Shown: positions 17,401-26,775, numbered from the stretch's first letter. The stretch is 64,000 nt of DNA from Evansella vedderi (GCF_030813435.1 NZ_JAUSUG010000012.1:1-64000), one strand, 5' to 3'. Program-made: numbers and translations. The notes: generated by a model not told the origin, from the letters alone.

Positions 17401-17762
17401 AAAAGAGGCTGGGACAAAAGTATTTTTATTATAAGAAATCCGAACAAACTAGATGTAGGTGCAATCTACCCGTTTCGGAAATATACTTCGCTTTCCGCGG
17501 GCGGCTGGTGAGCCTCCTCCAATTACGCCTAAAGGCAGCCCACGTCCTGTGGGCAACGGCGTAATGTCGCCATCCTGGCTCCCGCACTGTGGGGTCTCAC
17601 CTCTGCCTCTGCTCCCGCAGGATACTGATTACACATCCTTGAGATTGCCCACGCACGAAGAAAATGTGCTAACATTTTCGAGGAGTCTACGTATATTTCC
17701 TCCGCAAAGGTAGTGTTTGTTCGTATTTCGGATTAAACACTTTAGTTATGTCCCAACCTCTT
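17401..17762 (+). repeat. Dispersed repeat, family A, copy 1
   Basis: A GC-rich element of about 360 bp bounded by GAGGCTGGGACAAAA and GTCCCAACCTC, which are inverted relative to each other. Inner landmarks are TTTCCGCGGGCGGCTGGTGAGCC, CTCCCGCAGGA, and TGTGCTAACATTTTCGAGG. A second copy lies inverted at 39181-39530 with the same ends but a different inner segment. It fills the gene-free gap after the GGDEF gene. No real gene is encoded. Confidence 0.9.
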
Positions 17763-17766
17763 TAGG

Positions 17767-17997
17767 TTATTGTTGAAACATTTCTTTCATTTTTTCGTTT
17801 CGTACTTCTTGCTCTTCTTTCGAGGATAAGTCATATTTTTTCAACAAATGAAATGCTTCATTCAACTCTTGTTGTGATAAATCTTTATCTAGAAAATTCG
17901 TAAAGCCTTCGTAAAGTTCCTTTGATAAAAACGAAGCTTGCTCTTGTAATTTCTTCCTAACATCCTCTAAACTATGATCTAATTTGCATTCTCCCAC
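17767..17997 (-). CDS. Small helical Bacillaceae protein
   Basis: A 76-residue soluble, charged and wholly helical protein (SLEDVRKKLQEQASFLSKELY, QQELNEAFHLLKKYD, EEQEVRNEKMKEMF). It starts at GTG with GAAGGGAG nine bases upstream. No motif is recognised. It is flanked by a dispersed repeat and by the divergent exporter gene. Confidence 0.6.
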   Translation of the reverse strand: MGECKLDHSLEDVRKKLQEQASFLSKELYEGFTNFLDKDLSQQELNEAFHLLKKYDLSSKEEQEVRNEKMKEMFQQ

Positions 17998-18175
17998 AAT
18001 TAGAAACTCCCTTCAAAATGAATTCTAACCTCATTTTATCAAACATTTGCACTACTCTCTAATAATATTTTTTAAGAAAAATAAGTTCAACAGGTGTATA
18101 ATAGATAAGGTCATTTTACATGATGTAGTACAAGAAACAGTAATATTAATTGTTGTTATTGAAGGGGCGTTCAAA

Positions 18176-19303
18176 TTGAGAAAAATAGTTGGGATTATGC
18201 CTGGTTTATTGGCCTGTATATTTATAATGATTATCTCCTTATATTTAGCTGATGTATTAGGTAATCTTTTGAATACATTACAGGGTTTACCAGATGGCAG
18301 TTCGAGTCCCATTTCATCCATTTTTGTAGCCATCATTTTAGGATTATTAATACGAAATTTTATTGGTTTACATGAACAATTAAGGGAAGGGGTCCTATTT
18401 TCAGTTAAGATTATTTTAAAGCTTGGGATCGTTTTATTAGGGATTCGCCTCAGCTTTTATGATGTGATTACATTAGGAGCTTGGGGGATTCCTATTATCT
18501 TAACCTGTGTCATCGTTGGTTTAACGGTCACTTTATGGATCACTAGCAAGTTGGGGCAGGCTCATCGGTTAGGTACCTTAACTGCAGTGGGAACTGGTAT
18601 ATGTGGAGTCACGGCCATCGTAGGTACCGCACCTGGGATCAAAGCCAACGACGAAGAGATGGCCTATGCCATAGGAAACATTACCATCTTTGGAATTATC
18701 GCTATGTTTGCTTACCCCTATTTAGCCTTCTATTTGTTTGAAAACGATCCCGTTCGGGTAGGGTTATTTTTGGGAACCTCCATCCACGAAACGGCACAAG
18801 TAGCAGGGGCCGCACTCATATATGATCAGGTCTATTCAATGGGACAGGTTGTTGATGTGGCTACAATTACGAAACTGACGAGGAACTCCCTATTAATTGC
18901 TGTAGTTCCAATTATGTCTTATTATTACTTAAATAAATTTGGAAATAGCAGAGGGACTGCAAGGACTACACCGAAATGGTACCAGCTCATTCCATTCTTT
19001 GTCATTGGATTTATTGTAATGGCGGGAATACGAACCATTGGTGATAACGGTGTCTTAGAGGAAAGCAGAGCATTCGGGTTGTTAGACCCTAATGAGTGGA
19101 AAAACCTTTGGGGTACCGTTAATATTATCGGCTCCAAATATATGTTAGGAACGGCTATGGCCGCTGTCGGTTTATCCACTAATTTGCGTGTATTTAAAGG
19201 AGTAGGTGTAAAGCCATTTTATGTTGGAATGGCAGCAGCAGTAACTGTTACGATCGTGAGTATCATTATGGTGTATTTGTTAGGTGGGTTCATTTCACTT
19301 TAG
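18176..19303 (+). CDS. YeiH family (UPF0324) putative sulfate exporter
   Basis: A 375-residue protein with about ten membrane helices, matching the YeiH/UPF0324 family. Conserved stretches are SIFVAIILGLLIRN, KLGIVLLGIRLSF, GTGICGVTAIVGTAPGI and GTSIHETAQVAGAA, the last with the family's charged/His site inside the membrane. The start is taken at TTG 18176, eight bases after GAAGGGGCG; a longer frame from 18047 would add a non-family leader. A TATAAT at about 18098 may be the -10 box. Sulfate or sulfonate export is the usual annotation but is not firmly shown for this family. Confidence 0.85.
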   Translation: MRKIVGIMPGLLACIFIMIISLYLADVLGNLLNTLQGLPDGSSSPISSIFVAIILGLLIRNFIGLHEQLREGVLFSVKIILKLGIVLLGIRLSFYDVITLGAWGIPIILTCVIVGLTVTLWITSKLGQAHRLGTLTAVGTGICGVTAIVGTAPGIKANDEEMAYAIGNITIFGIIAMFAYPYLAFYLFENDPVRVGLFLGTSIHETAQVAGAALIYDQVYSMGQVVDVATITKLTRNSLLIAVVPIMSYYYLNKFGNSRGTARTTPKWYQLIPFFVIGFIVMAGIRTIGDNGVLEESRAFGLLDPNEWKNLWGTVNIIGSKYMLGTAMAAVGLSTNLRVFKGVGVKPFYVGMAAAVTVTIVSIIMVYLLGGFISL

Positions 19304-19436
19304 GCACTTTTCGCTTGTTTTCGTATTATCCTCTTTTTAATTTTTGGTAACAGTATAAATAGTTATAATTCCATTGGTTTTTTACCAATATATAAAATAA
19401 GGATGTTGTTTTTCTTTAGCAAGGGTGGGGATAGAA

Positions 19437-20408
19437 ATGTCAAAACATGAATATAGAATTCTTTTGTATTATCAATATGTCCCTATTGATAATGGGGAAG
19501 AGTTTGCAACAGAGCATAAAGAGTTTTGCGAAAGCTTAGGATTAAAGGGACGGATTATCATTTCCGATGAAGGTATTAATGGCACCGTTTCCGGTAAAAC
19601 AGAGCAAACGGAGAAGTATAAGGATGCCATGCGAAATGATCCTCGCTTCGAAGACATGGTATTTAAAGAGGATGAGGCAGACGAGCATGCCTTTAAGAAG
19701 CTCCGTGTCCGTTACAGACCTGAGTTAGTCACTTTACGCTTAGAGGATGATATTGACCCGTTAAAACAAACGGGTCAATATCTCTCACCGAAGGAGTTTT
19801 ATGAGCAGATGCAGGATCCTGATACGGTTGTAATCGATGCCCGAAATGATTATGAATACGATTTAGGACATTTTAAAGGGGCTGTTAGACCGGATATTGA
19901 AACGTTTCGAGAACTCCCAGATTGGATCCGTGAAAATAAAGACCAGTTCGAAGGAAAAAAGATACTAACCTATTGTACAGGCGGTGTTCGCTGTGAAAAG
20001 TTTTCCGGTTGGCTGAAGGAAGAAGGCTTCGAGGATGTTGGCCAGCTCTACGGGGGAATTGTAACTTACGGAAAGGATCCTGAAGTCAAGGGAAAGCTTT
20101 GGCAAGGTCAGTGTTATGTTTTTGACGAAAGAATCAGTGTTCCCATCAACCAAGAGGAGCATGTGGTTGTTGGAAAAGACTATTTCACAGGAGAGCCTTG
20201 CGAGCGTTATGTAAACTGTGCAAACCCTGAATGTAATCGAAAAATATTGTGCTCCGAGGAAAATGAGCACGCTAATCTTCGGTCATGCTGCCACGAATGC
20301 CGTGTTCATCCAAGAAACCGCTATGTGGAGGAGCATGGTTTATCAGAAGAACAGGTACTGGAAAGAGTGGAATTAGCAAAAAGAAATCAACGAATTACAC
20401 ATGGATAA
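19437..20408 (+). CDS. trhO: tRNA uridine 5-oxyacetic acid hydroxylase TrhO (rhodanese-like)
   Basis: A 323-residue member of the YceA/YbfQ family, which hydroxylates tRNA wobble uridine at C5. An N-terminal ferredoxin-like domain carries [15 protein letters not shown] (39-53). A rhodanese domain carries the active-site loop around C180 ([14 protein letters not shown]). The C-terminal part has a Cys-rich zinc-like region (CANPECN, CCHECR). The ATG at 19437 is preferred to GTG at 19425 because AAGGGTGGGG lies between them. It is monocistronic. Confidence 0.9.
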   Translation: MSKHEYRILLYYQYVPIDNGEEFATEHKEFCESLGLKGRIIISDEGINGTVSGKTEQTEKYKDAMRNDPRFEDMVFKEDEADEHAFKKLRVRYRPELVTLRLEDDIDPLKQTGQYLSPKEFYEQMQDPDTVVIDARNDYEYDLGHFKGAVRPDIETFRELPDWIRENKDQFEGKKILTYCTGGVRCEKFSGWLKEEGFEDVGQLYGGIVTYGKDPEVKGKLWQGQCYVFDERISVPINQEEHVVVGKDYFTGEPCERYVNCANPECNRKILCSEENEHANLRSCCHECRVHPRNRYVEEHGLSEEQVLERVELAKRNQRITHG

Positions 20409-20415
20409 AGAAGAC

Positions 20416-20451
20416 AAAACACCTGCATTTATTACAATGTAGGTGTTTTTT
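20416..20451 (+). terminator. trhO terminator
   Basis: AAAACACCTGCAT pairs with ATGTAGGTGTTTT (one G-U) and is followed by T's. Confidence 0.85.
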
Positions 20452-20663
20452 CGCATAAAAAAATTTCTCTATGTCAGATTAAAATTTTAACAAAATAAAG
20501 TAACATTTTCACAATTAATATGATATACTATTAATGAATATAGTATGTCATATTTTGGTTGGAAGGTTATAATATGTTCGTTAAAGTACTAGTCACCAAG
20601 ATATTTACATACTTAACTAAACTATGGACTTTTTAATAGATATAGGGGGTGTGCGTTATTTTT

Positions 20664-21479
20664 TTGGAAAATAAATTAGTGTATGTAGTTTCAGATTCTA
20701 TTGGAGAGACAGCAGAGCTTGTAGTGAAAGCAGTGGCAAGCCAATTTAATGGGGGAGGAATCGAAATTAGGCGAACACCGTATGTGGAAACGGTGGAAGA
20801 CATTGAAGATGTCATTTTTCAAGCAAAGAACAATCATTCTATCATTGCGTACACGATTGTTATTGACAAATTAAAAGATTATATGGATCAAAGAGCAGCT
20901 GATGAAAGCATAATCGCAGTGGATCTACTTAACCCACTGATGAACGCCTTTATTGAAACATTTAAAAAACCCCCTAGTAAACAGCCAGGACTAATACGAA
21001 AACTGGACCATGATTACTTTCGAAAGGTAGAAGCTATTGAATTCGCCGTAAAATATGACGACGCAAGGGATCCCCACGGTGTTTTGAAAGCTGATCTAGT
21101 ATTAATAGGGGTATCTAGAACTTCAAAAACGCCCTTGTCAATGTATTTAGCCCATAAAGGTTATAAGGTAGCCAATATACCTTTAGTACCAGAGGTTACA
21201 CCACCGGAAGAATTATTTAAAATTCCAAGATTTCGTTGTGTCGGCCTGGTGATCACGCCTGAAAAGCTAAATGAGATCCGAAAGGAAAGACTGAAATCCT
21301 TAGGGCTCATGGCACAAACGAATTATGCAAGGTTAGAGAGAATTTTAGAGGAGTTAGATTACGCAAATAAAATGATGAAACAGATTGGATGCCCTATAAT
21401 AAACGTTTCCAATAAAGCTATTGAAGAGTCAGCGAATTATATTATAGAGGATTTGAAAATAGAAAGGAGAGCCGACTAA
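20664..21479 (+). CDS. Pyruvate, phosphate dikinase regulatory protein (kinase/pyrophosphorylase)
   Basis: A bifunctional regulator of the DUF299/PSRP family, of which YqfL is the Bacillus member. It uses ADP to phosphorylate, and phosphate to dephosphorylate, a Thr next to the catalytic His of its dikinase target. Family segments are VYVVSDSIGETAE at the start, the P-loop-like GVSRTSKTPLS (about 151-161), and LAxxGYKVANIPLVPEV. The start is uncertain. TTG at 20664 gives the family N-terminus (MENKLVYVVSDS), with AGGGGG about 14 bases upstream. The gene's stop overlaps the ATG of ppdK, its predicted target, which confirms the assignment. Confidence 0.92.
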   Translation: MENKLVYVVSDSIGETAELVVKAVASQFNGGGIEIRRTPYVETVEDIEDVIFQAKNNHSIIAYTIVIDKLKDYMDQRAADESIIAVDLLNPLMNAFIETFKKPPSKQPGLIRKLDHDYFRKVEAIEFAVKYDDARDPHGVLKADLVLIGVSRTSKTPLSMYLAHKGYKVANIPLVPEVTPPEELFKIPRFRCVGLVITPEKLNEIRKERLKSLGLMAQTNYARLERILEELDYANKMMKQIGCPIINVSNKAIEESANYIIEDLKIERRAD

Positions 21480-24136
21480 TGGGGAAATTTGTGTTTATGT
21501 TTGATGATAGGAAAACAAGTACGAAGGAGATATTAGGTGGAAAGGGGGCCAACCTTGGAGAAATGACAAGGATTGGACTCCCTGTTCCATACGGGTTTAC
21601 CATATCTACTGATGCATGCAAATCGTACTATGAATCTGGCAAAGAAATTATTGCTTCCATTCGTACGCAAATAGAAGAATCTCTTCAAATTCTAGAGGAA
21701 AGAACGGGGAAGAAACTAGGAGATCCTAGTAACCCGCTCCTTGTTTCTGTTCGAAGCGGTTCCGTTTTTTCCATGCCAGGGATGATGGATACGGTGTTAA
21801 ATTTAGGGCTAAATGATGAAACAGTGGAAGGTATTGCCCAATTAACAGCTAACCCAAGATTTGCTTATGATTCCTACCGCCGTTTTATTCAAATGTTTTC
21901 CGACGTTGTCTTAGGAGTGGATGCTTTTTTCTTCGAGCAGCACTTGGAAAAATATCATGAGCAGCATAACTATAGCTCTGACCCACAATTAACCGCTGAG
22001 GACTGGAAAAAAATAATTGGAGCCTATAAAGCCATTGTAAAGAAACATTCGAAAAAAGCATTTCCTGATGATCCGCGGGAACAATTATTTTTAGCCATCC
22101 AAGCAGTATTCGATTCATGGAATAACCAACGGGCAATCATCTATCGTCGCTTAAATAAAATTCCTGATCATTTAGGTACTGCCGTTAACATCCAAAGCAT
22201 GGTTTTTGGAAATATGGGAGATGATTCAGGAACAGGTGTTGCCTTTACACGAGATCCATCCACTGGTAAACGGGAGCTTTACGGGGAGTATCTCATCAAT
22301 GCTCAAGGTGAAGATGTTGTGGCAGGAATCCGAACACCGAATCCTATCTCCACCCTTCAAGAAAAAATGCCTGAGGTTTATAAGCAGTTCGTACAAACAT
22401 GCCAACGACTGGAAAAGCACTATAAGGATATGCAGGATATTGAATTTACTGTGGAAAGGGGACAACTGTATATCTTACAAACAAGAACGGGAAAACGTAC
22501 TGCGGAAGCCGCTATACGGATCGCAGTAGAAATGGTTACAGAGGGTATTATCAACAAAAGGGATGCCATCCTACGTGTTGACCCAGATCAATTGAACCAG
22601 CTTCTTCACCGAAGAATTGATGATACTTATGAAAGAAGGTTACTAGTAAAAGGATTGCCTGCTTCTCCTGGAGCAGCAACGGGGCAAGTGGTATTTGATG
22701 CAGATGAAGCGGAATACTTAAGTAAAGAAGGAAAAAAGGTTATCCTTGTTCGTCCGGAAACCACTCCAGACGATATTCATGGAATTATTGCCTCCGAAGC
22801 GGTCGTTACGAGTCGGGGCGGTATGACTAGCCACGCGGCGGTAGTTGCAAGAGGGATGGGGAAGGCATGTATCTGTGGTTGTGAGGGAATCAAAATAAAT
22901 ACAAAGAATAGGGAATTTAGAGTGGGTGAAATAGTTGTAAACTATTTAGATACCATAACAATTGATGGTGCCACTGGAGACATAATGCTTGGAGAAGTCC
23001 CTATGATTGAGCCAACCTTGTCAAAGGAGTTCCAGCAATTATTATTATGGGCCGATGAGGAAAGGGAACTTGGGGTTCGGGCTAATGCAGATAACCCTGA
23101 AGATGCGCAAAAATCCCGTGAATTTGGAGCAGAGGGCATAGGTTTGTGCCGAACAGAACATATGTTTATGGATCCTGAAAGAATTCCGATTGTACAAGAA
23201 ATGATATTAGCCGATTCTTATGATGGGAGAATGAAAGCTTTAGTTCAGCTTCTTCCAATGCAGAAGCAGGATTTTATCGGTATTCTTGAAGGGATGCAAG
23301 GTTATCCGGTAACGATTCGTCTTTTAGACCCTCCATTGCACGAGTTTTTGCCAGACAAGGAAGAACTTATTGTTCAGGTTACAAAACTACAATTAATAAG
23401 AGGTAATGGGGAAGAACTAAAGAAAAAGGAAGCGTTATTACGAAAAGTACAGCAATTAGAAGAGTTTAATCCAATGCTCGGTCATCGTGGCTGCCGTCTT
23501 GGGATCATCTACCCTGAAATATACACTATGCAAGTAAAGGCTATTTTTTATGCAGCAGCACATCTGACAGATAAGGGCCTAAACGTACAACCGGAAATCA
23601 TGATCCCACTTGTAGGTCATGTCAATGAACTTAAACAAATGCGTCAGCTAGTGGTAGATACAGCTGTTGAAGTAATGGAGGAGACGGGGAAAAAATTAAA
23701 GTATACCGTTGGAACAATGATTGAATTACCACGTGCTGCTTTAACAGCAGATGATATTGCAATGGAAGCGGATTTCTTCTCTTTCGGAACTAATGATTTA
23801 ACACAAACAACCTTTGGTTTCAGTCGGGATGATGCAGAAGGAAAGTTCCTTCAATCTTACGTAGAGCATAACATTCTTCCTGACAACCCGTTTTCCGTAC
23901 TGGATCAAAATGGGGTAGGGAAGCTTGTGGAAATGGGAGTTAAATTAGGAAGAGGAACCAACCCTACAATAAAAACAGGAATTTGTGGAGAACATGGAGG
24001 AGAAAAAAGCTCCATAGAATTCTGCTATAGAACGGGGTTAGATTATGTCAGTTGTTCTCCATTCCGAGTTCCATTAGCACGATTGGCAGGTGCGCAAGCA
24101 ACTATTAAGTACAGCAAACAGAAAGCAATGGTTTAA
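21479..24136 (+). CDS. ppdK: Pyruvate, phosphate dikinase
   Basis: An 885-residue enzyme interconverting pyruvate, ATP and phosphate with phosphoenolpyruvate, AMP and pyrophosphate. The N-terminal ATP-grasp part opens GGKGANLGEMTRIGLPVPYGF. The central swivelling domain has the phospho-His motif GGMTSHAAVVARGMG (around residue 455). The C-terminal PEP/pyruvate barrel has GLCRTEHMF, GHRGCRLG, and the catalytic Cys loop GICGEHGG. Full family length. It is coupled to its regulatory protein upstream (TAATG overlap). It gives the cell a reversible pyruvate-PEP route for gluconeogenesis or pyrophosphate use. Confidence 0.97.
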   Translation: MGKFVFMFDDRKTSTKEILGGKGANLGEMTRIGLPVPYGFTISTDACKSYYESGKEIIASIRTQIEESLQILEERTGKKLGDPSNPLLVSVRSGSVFSMPGMMDTVLNLGLNDETVEGIAQLTANPRFAYDSYRRFIQMFSDVVLGVDAFFFEQHLEKYHEQHNYSSDPQLTAEDWKKIIGAYKAIVKKHSKKAFPDDPREQLFLAIQAVFDSWNNQRAIIYRRLNKIPDHLGTAVNIQSMVFGNMGDDSGTGVAFTRDPSTGKRELYGEYLINAQGEDVVAGIRTPNPISTLQEKMPEVYKQFVQTCQRLEKHYKDMQDIEFTVERGQLYILQTRTGKRTAEAAIRIAVEMVTEGIINKRDAILRVDPDQLNQLLHRRIDDTYERRLLVKGLPASPGAATGQVVFDADEAEYLSKEGKKVILVRPETTPDDIHGIIASEAVVTSRGGMTSHAAVVARGMGKACICGCEGIKINTKNREFRVGEIVVNYLDTITIDGATGDIMLGEVPMIEPTLSKEFQQLLLWADEERELGVRANADNPEDAQKSREFGAEGIGLCRTEHMFMDPERIPIVQEMILADSYDGRMKALVQLLPMQKQDFIGILEGMQGYPVTIRLLDPPLHEFLPDKEELIVQVTKLQLIRGNGEELKKKEALLRKVQQLEEFNPMLGHRGCRLGIIYPEIYTMQVKAIFYAAAHLTDKGLNVQPEIMIPLVGHVNELKQMRQLVVDTAVEVMEETGKKLKYTVGTMIELPRAALTADDIAMEADFFSFGTNDLTQTTFGFSRDDAEGKFLQSYVEHNILPDNPFSVLDQNGVGKLVEMGVKLGRGTNPTIKTGICGEHGGEKSSIEFCYRTGLDYVSCSPFRVPLARLAGAQATIKYSKQKAMV

Positions 24137-24150
24137 GGGGAAATAAAAGA

Positions 24151-24190
24151 AGGTCTCTCAAAAGGTATGGTTTTAACCTTATGAGAGACC
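24151..24190. terminator. Bidirectional terminator between ppdK and kapB
   Basis: AGGTCTCTCA pairs with TGAGAGACC around a 20-base loop that itself has AAGGT/ACCTT pairing. The T-rich side is on the minus strand (kapB direction). Confidence 0.7.
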
Positions 24191-24203
24191 CCCGCTCCTC
24201 TTA

Positions 24204-24590
24204 CTAAGACTTAAAATAGTCCTTTTCAAGTGATTGGAGTATTTCTAACGACTTCGCTGCCCATTCACTTCCATCCTTTTCTAAAGCTTCCTTTTGCTCA
24301 TCCACGGCAATTCGCAATGATTCTTTGTACTCTGGAATGTCCCCATCATATGACTTCACGTATACGTTTGGGATATTTGTCTTTTCGCGATAGGCTAACG
24401 CCCTTCTCTCATGGAAGAAAGGAACATGGGCACTTTTCGCCTGATGAAGATCCCCTTGCTGAGGATGCTTTAGAACGGCCAGAACCTTCACAACATACCT
24501 CTCCGGTTTTATTTCCGTAATTTCACCAATATATTTTCCCGTTTTATAAATCCCTGTTACGATTTGTCCAACTTCATAATGCTCGCTCAT
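24204..24590 (-). CDS. kapB: KapB, KinB-pathway sporulation protein
   Basis: A 128-residue protein matching Bacillus KapB, needed for KinB-dependent input to the sporulation phosphorelay. Hallmarks are VGQIVTGIYKTGKYIGEI (7-24), YVVKVLAVLKHPQQGDLH and VPFFHERRALAYREKTNIP. Despite the name kinase-associated lipoprotein B, no signal peptide or lipobox is present here. AAGGAG lies inside the 3' end of the upstream HesB-like gene and only five bases separate the two genes, so they are translated together. kinB itself is not in the window. Confidence 0.9.
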   Translation of the reverse strand: MSEHYEVGQIVTGIYKTGKYIGEITEIKPERYVVKVLAVLKHPQQGDLHQAKSAHVPFFHERRALAYREKTNIPNVYVKSYDGDIPEYKESLRIAVDEQKEALEKDGSEWAAKSLEILQSLEKDYFKS

Positions 24591-24595
24591 CCGTA

Positions 24596-24868
24596 TTACT
24601 CTCCTTTGTCTCCGTTATCAATGAGGGAAAGCCTCCCATTTTCATATGTAATCTTAAGTCGATGAAGGTGTTGTGCAGCATCACACCCAAAATTTACAGG
24701 TAACCCAGCAACTTCAATGGAACGCTCTTCCTTTAACTCATCCAGAGTTAATTTAAATTTCGACTTCCCTCACATACTATTTTCGTTATATCCAATCCTA
24801 ATTGCTCCTTTGTTTTGTCTTTCCATTAACTGTAGTAAAAAACTTGCAGCATCAGCTGTAATTTCCAT
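24596..24868 (-). CDS. HesB/IscA-like protein with an in-frame TGA at codon 33
   Basis: One frame of 91 codons runs from ATG 24868 (GGTGGTG upstream) to TAA 24596 and is broken only by TGA at 24770-24772. Upstream it reads MEITADAASFLLQLMERQ and IRIGYNENSM. Downstream it reads GKSKFKLTLDELKEE, then VAGLPVNFGCD and ITYENGRLSL. This has the layout of HesB-like proteins in which a Cys or selenocysteine precedes G-x-x-x-F-x-L-x-L-D-E. The TGA falls exactly at that Cys/Sec position. A 7-bp hairpin with loop TGGAT starts 18 bases after the TGA, compatible with a bacterial SECIS. Either a selenoprotein or a nonsense mutant; the rest of the frame shows no decay. Adjacent to kapB. Confidence 0.6.
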
Positions 24869-24956
24869 TATCGCTACACCACCTTTAAATTCAGTATAAG
24901 AAGGTCTTGGGAAAACTTCAAATACTATGTTTGCCACTGTAACTACAGTAAATATG

Positions 24957-24992
24957 AAAACGCTAAGATATTCAACTTAATCTTAGCGTTTT
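24957..24992 (-). terminator. Terminator downstream of the YfhD-like gene
   Basis: AAAACGCTAAGAT pairs perfectly with ATCTTAGCGTTTT around a 10-base loop. T's follow in both directions, though only four. Confidence 0.65.
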
Positions 24993-25002
24993 GTACATGA
25001 TA

Positions 25003-25191
25003 CTATTTCTTTTCGTCTTTACGTATTACTTTTGTTGGAGAATAGCCTGGTCTTGCCTTTAACTCATATAGATCGTCCACTTCTTTTGCAACTTCTAAAT
25101 CTTCGTTAGTCGTGGCAATATCTTTTCTTGGTGTTTGCGGCAGTGTTTGTTTATTTTTATCCCTTGCTTTTTGCTTTCTAGCTCTTCCCAT
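25003..25191 (-). CDS. YfhD family small protein
   Basis: A 62-residue basic protein starting MGRARKQKARDKNKQTLPQTPRK, the signature of the YfhD family of Bacillus. These proteins are short, hydrophilic and associated with sporulation. The ATG at 25191 is chosen; an in-frame ATG at 25203 directly abuts the ribosome site AAAGGAG and is too close. The C-terminal half is acidic then basic (DLEVAKEVDDLYELKARPG). No known activity. Confidence 0.75.
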   Translation of the reverse strand: MGRARKQKARDKNKQTLPQTPRKDIATTNEDLEVAKEVDDLYELKARPGYSPTKVIRKDEKK

Positions 25192-25361
25192 GGTGAAAGT
25201 CATCTCCTTTCAAGGATTATTTTTTGTTGTAGAAAAAACCGTTATGTAAGTAATTAATGGATTTTGATGGCTCTCAACCACCTTACATTGAAGTATTCCT
25301 ATTCTTTTTTTCTAAAAAAATTAGTTTCGGGAATAGTAAAAGCAGAGGAGGTTGAAACAAA

Positions 25362-26765
25362 ATGCTTTTTACTCATCATAAAATTCATCAGAACAGCAAT
25401 GGAGAGTTTGAAATTACCCTTTACTTAAATAGATACTCAGAGGAATTTTCGTCAGAGTTAGGAGTTAGAAGAAAGCAATCCTCTTCAACCATTGAAGAGG
25501 AAGCACAAAAATATGTACGAAAAAATTTTCCTAATACGAAAATAAACGTAATAAAAATTGTAGGTGGGGCTATGCTCCTCACTACTTTGGCCTTCGCACC
25601 AATAAAACCAAGTACAGCAGCTGCTGCAACACCAGACAAAGTAGAAGCGCAAGAAACATATACAGTTAAGGCTGGAGATACGTTATCCCATATTGCCAAG
25701 CGTTATGGAACAACCGTTCAAGCTATCAAATCAACCAATAATTTAACATCTGACTTTCTTCGCATAGGTCAGATCTTGACGATTCCAAATGGAACAGTAA
25801 CTGCGGCCATACCTTCTACCGTTACTTATACAGTTGTTGGGGGCGATACTTTATCTGGAATTGCTTCAAGATATGGAACAACTGTAGATGTCATAATGAG
25901 AACGAACAATTTAACTTCCGATTTCTTAAGAATAGGACAGACATTAACAATTCCAAATGGGGGAAGCACAAGTCCAACTTCTACACCTACTCAAACAAGT
26001 GCTCCGACACAAACATACACCGTTGTTTCTGGGGATACGTTGTCTGGGATTGCTGCTAGAAATGGAACAACTGTCAATGCCATTAAAACAGCCAATAATT
26101 TAACATCAGATTTCCTGCGAATCGGACAAACTTTAGTCATTCCAGGTGGATCTACATCAACTGCTCCTACAAATACTAGCTCTACTCAAACAAGTGCTCC
26201 GACACAAACATACACCGTTGTTTCTGGGGACACGTTGTCTGGGATTGCTGCTAGAAACGGAACTACTGTCAATGCCATTAAAACGGCAAACAATTTAACA
26301 TCTGACTTTCTTCGAATTGGACAAACTTTAGTCATCCCTAGGGGAGGTACAACAACAGGGGACCGTTCCTCTTCTCCAGCTGTAGAAACGTCCGTTAACC
26401 AGGAAGAATTATTATGGCTAGCAAGGATGATTTATGCAGAAGCAAGGGGAGAAAGCTTGCAAGGTCAAATAGCCGTTGGTGCTGTAATCTTGAATAGGGT
26501 GAAAAGCAATCTTTTTCCTAATACAGTTAGAGATGTTATCTTTGAAAAGAGTCACGGTCACTATCAATTTACACCTGCAGGAACCGGTTCCATACACAAT
26601 GCAAACCCAACTGACATGCAAATGGAAGCGGCTAGACGAGCCATGTCAGGAGAAGACCCAACAAATGGCTCCCTGTTTTTTTATAATCCAGCGAAAACAA
26701 ATGATCAATGGGTAAGAAGTAGAACCGTTTCTACAACGATTGGCAATCATGTTTTCGCTTACTAA
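25362..26765 (+). CDS. Four-LysM cell wall hydrolase (SleB/CwlJ type)
   Basis: A 467-residue protein with an unusual front end. Residues 1-60 are cytoplasm-like (DUF-like ELxVRRKQ... SSTIEEEAQKYVRKNFP). A hydrophobic segment at about 62-80 with AAAA following can act as signal or anchor. Four LysM domains bind peptidoglycan (about 98-142, 155-197, 219-260, 284-325). The C-terminal Hydrolase_2 domain (from about 345: LARMIYAEARGE, QIAVGAVILNRV, FYNPAK) is the SleB/CwlJ-type cortex-lytic or wall-lytic domain with its catalytic Glu in YAEARGE. LysM 3 and 4 are almost identical at DNA level. A role in spore cortex or wall remodelling is likely. Confidence 0.88.
   Translation: MLFTHHKIHQNSNGEFEITLYLNRYSEEFSSELGVRRKQSSSTIEEEAQKYVRKNFPNTKINVIKIVGGAMLLTTLAFAPIKPSTAAAATPDKVEAQETYTVKAGDTLSHIAKRYGTTVQAIKSTNNLTSDFLRIGQILTIPNGTVTAAIPSTVTYTVVGGDTLSGIASRYGTTVDVIMRTNNLTSDFLRIGQTLTIPNGGSTSPTSTPTQTSAPTQTYTVVSGDTLSGIAARNGTTVNAIKTANNLTSDFLRIGQTLVIPGGSTSTAPTNTSSTQTSAPTQTYTVVSGDTLSGIAARNGTTVNAIKTANNLTSDFLRIGQTLVIPRGGTTTGDRSSSPAVETSVNQEELLWLARMIYAEARGESLQGQIAVGAVILNRVKSNLFPNTVRDVIFEKSHGHYQFTPAGTGSIHNANPTDMQMEAARRAMSGEDPTNGSLFFYNPAKTNDQWVRSRTVSTTIGNHVFAY
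25989..26345 (+). repeat. 195-bp tandem duplication within the LysM gene
   Basis: The segment starting ACTCAAACAAGTGCTCCGAC at 25989 recurs at 26184 with only scattered silent changes, covering one whole LysM domain and its Thr/Ser linker (65 codons). Confidence 0.85.
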
Positions 26766-26775
26766 GAACCAACCG

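Noticed and set aside
17459-17713. Open frame of 84 codons in the repeat
   Set aside because: It lies entirely within the dispersed repeat, has Pro/Arg-rich nonsense composition and no ribosome site.
24596-24868. Simple frameshift pseudogene explanation for the HesB-like gene
   Set aside because: Both halves are in the same frame, so no shift is needed; only a single codon, TGA, interrupts it.
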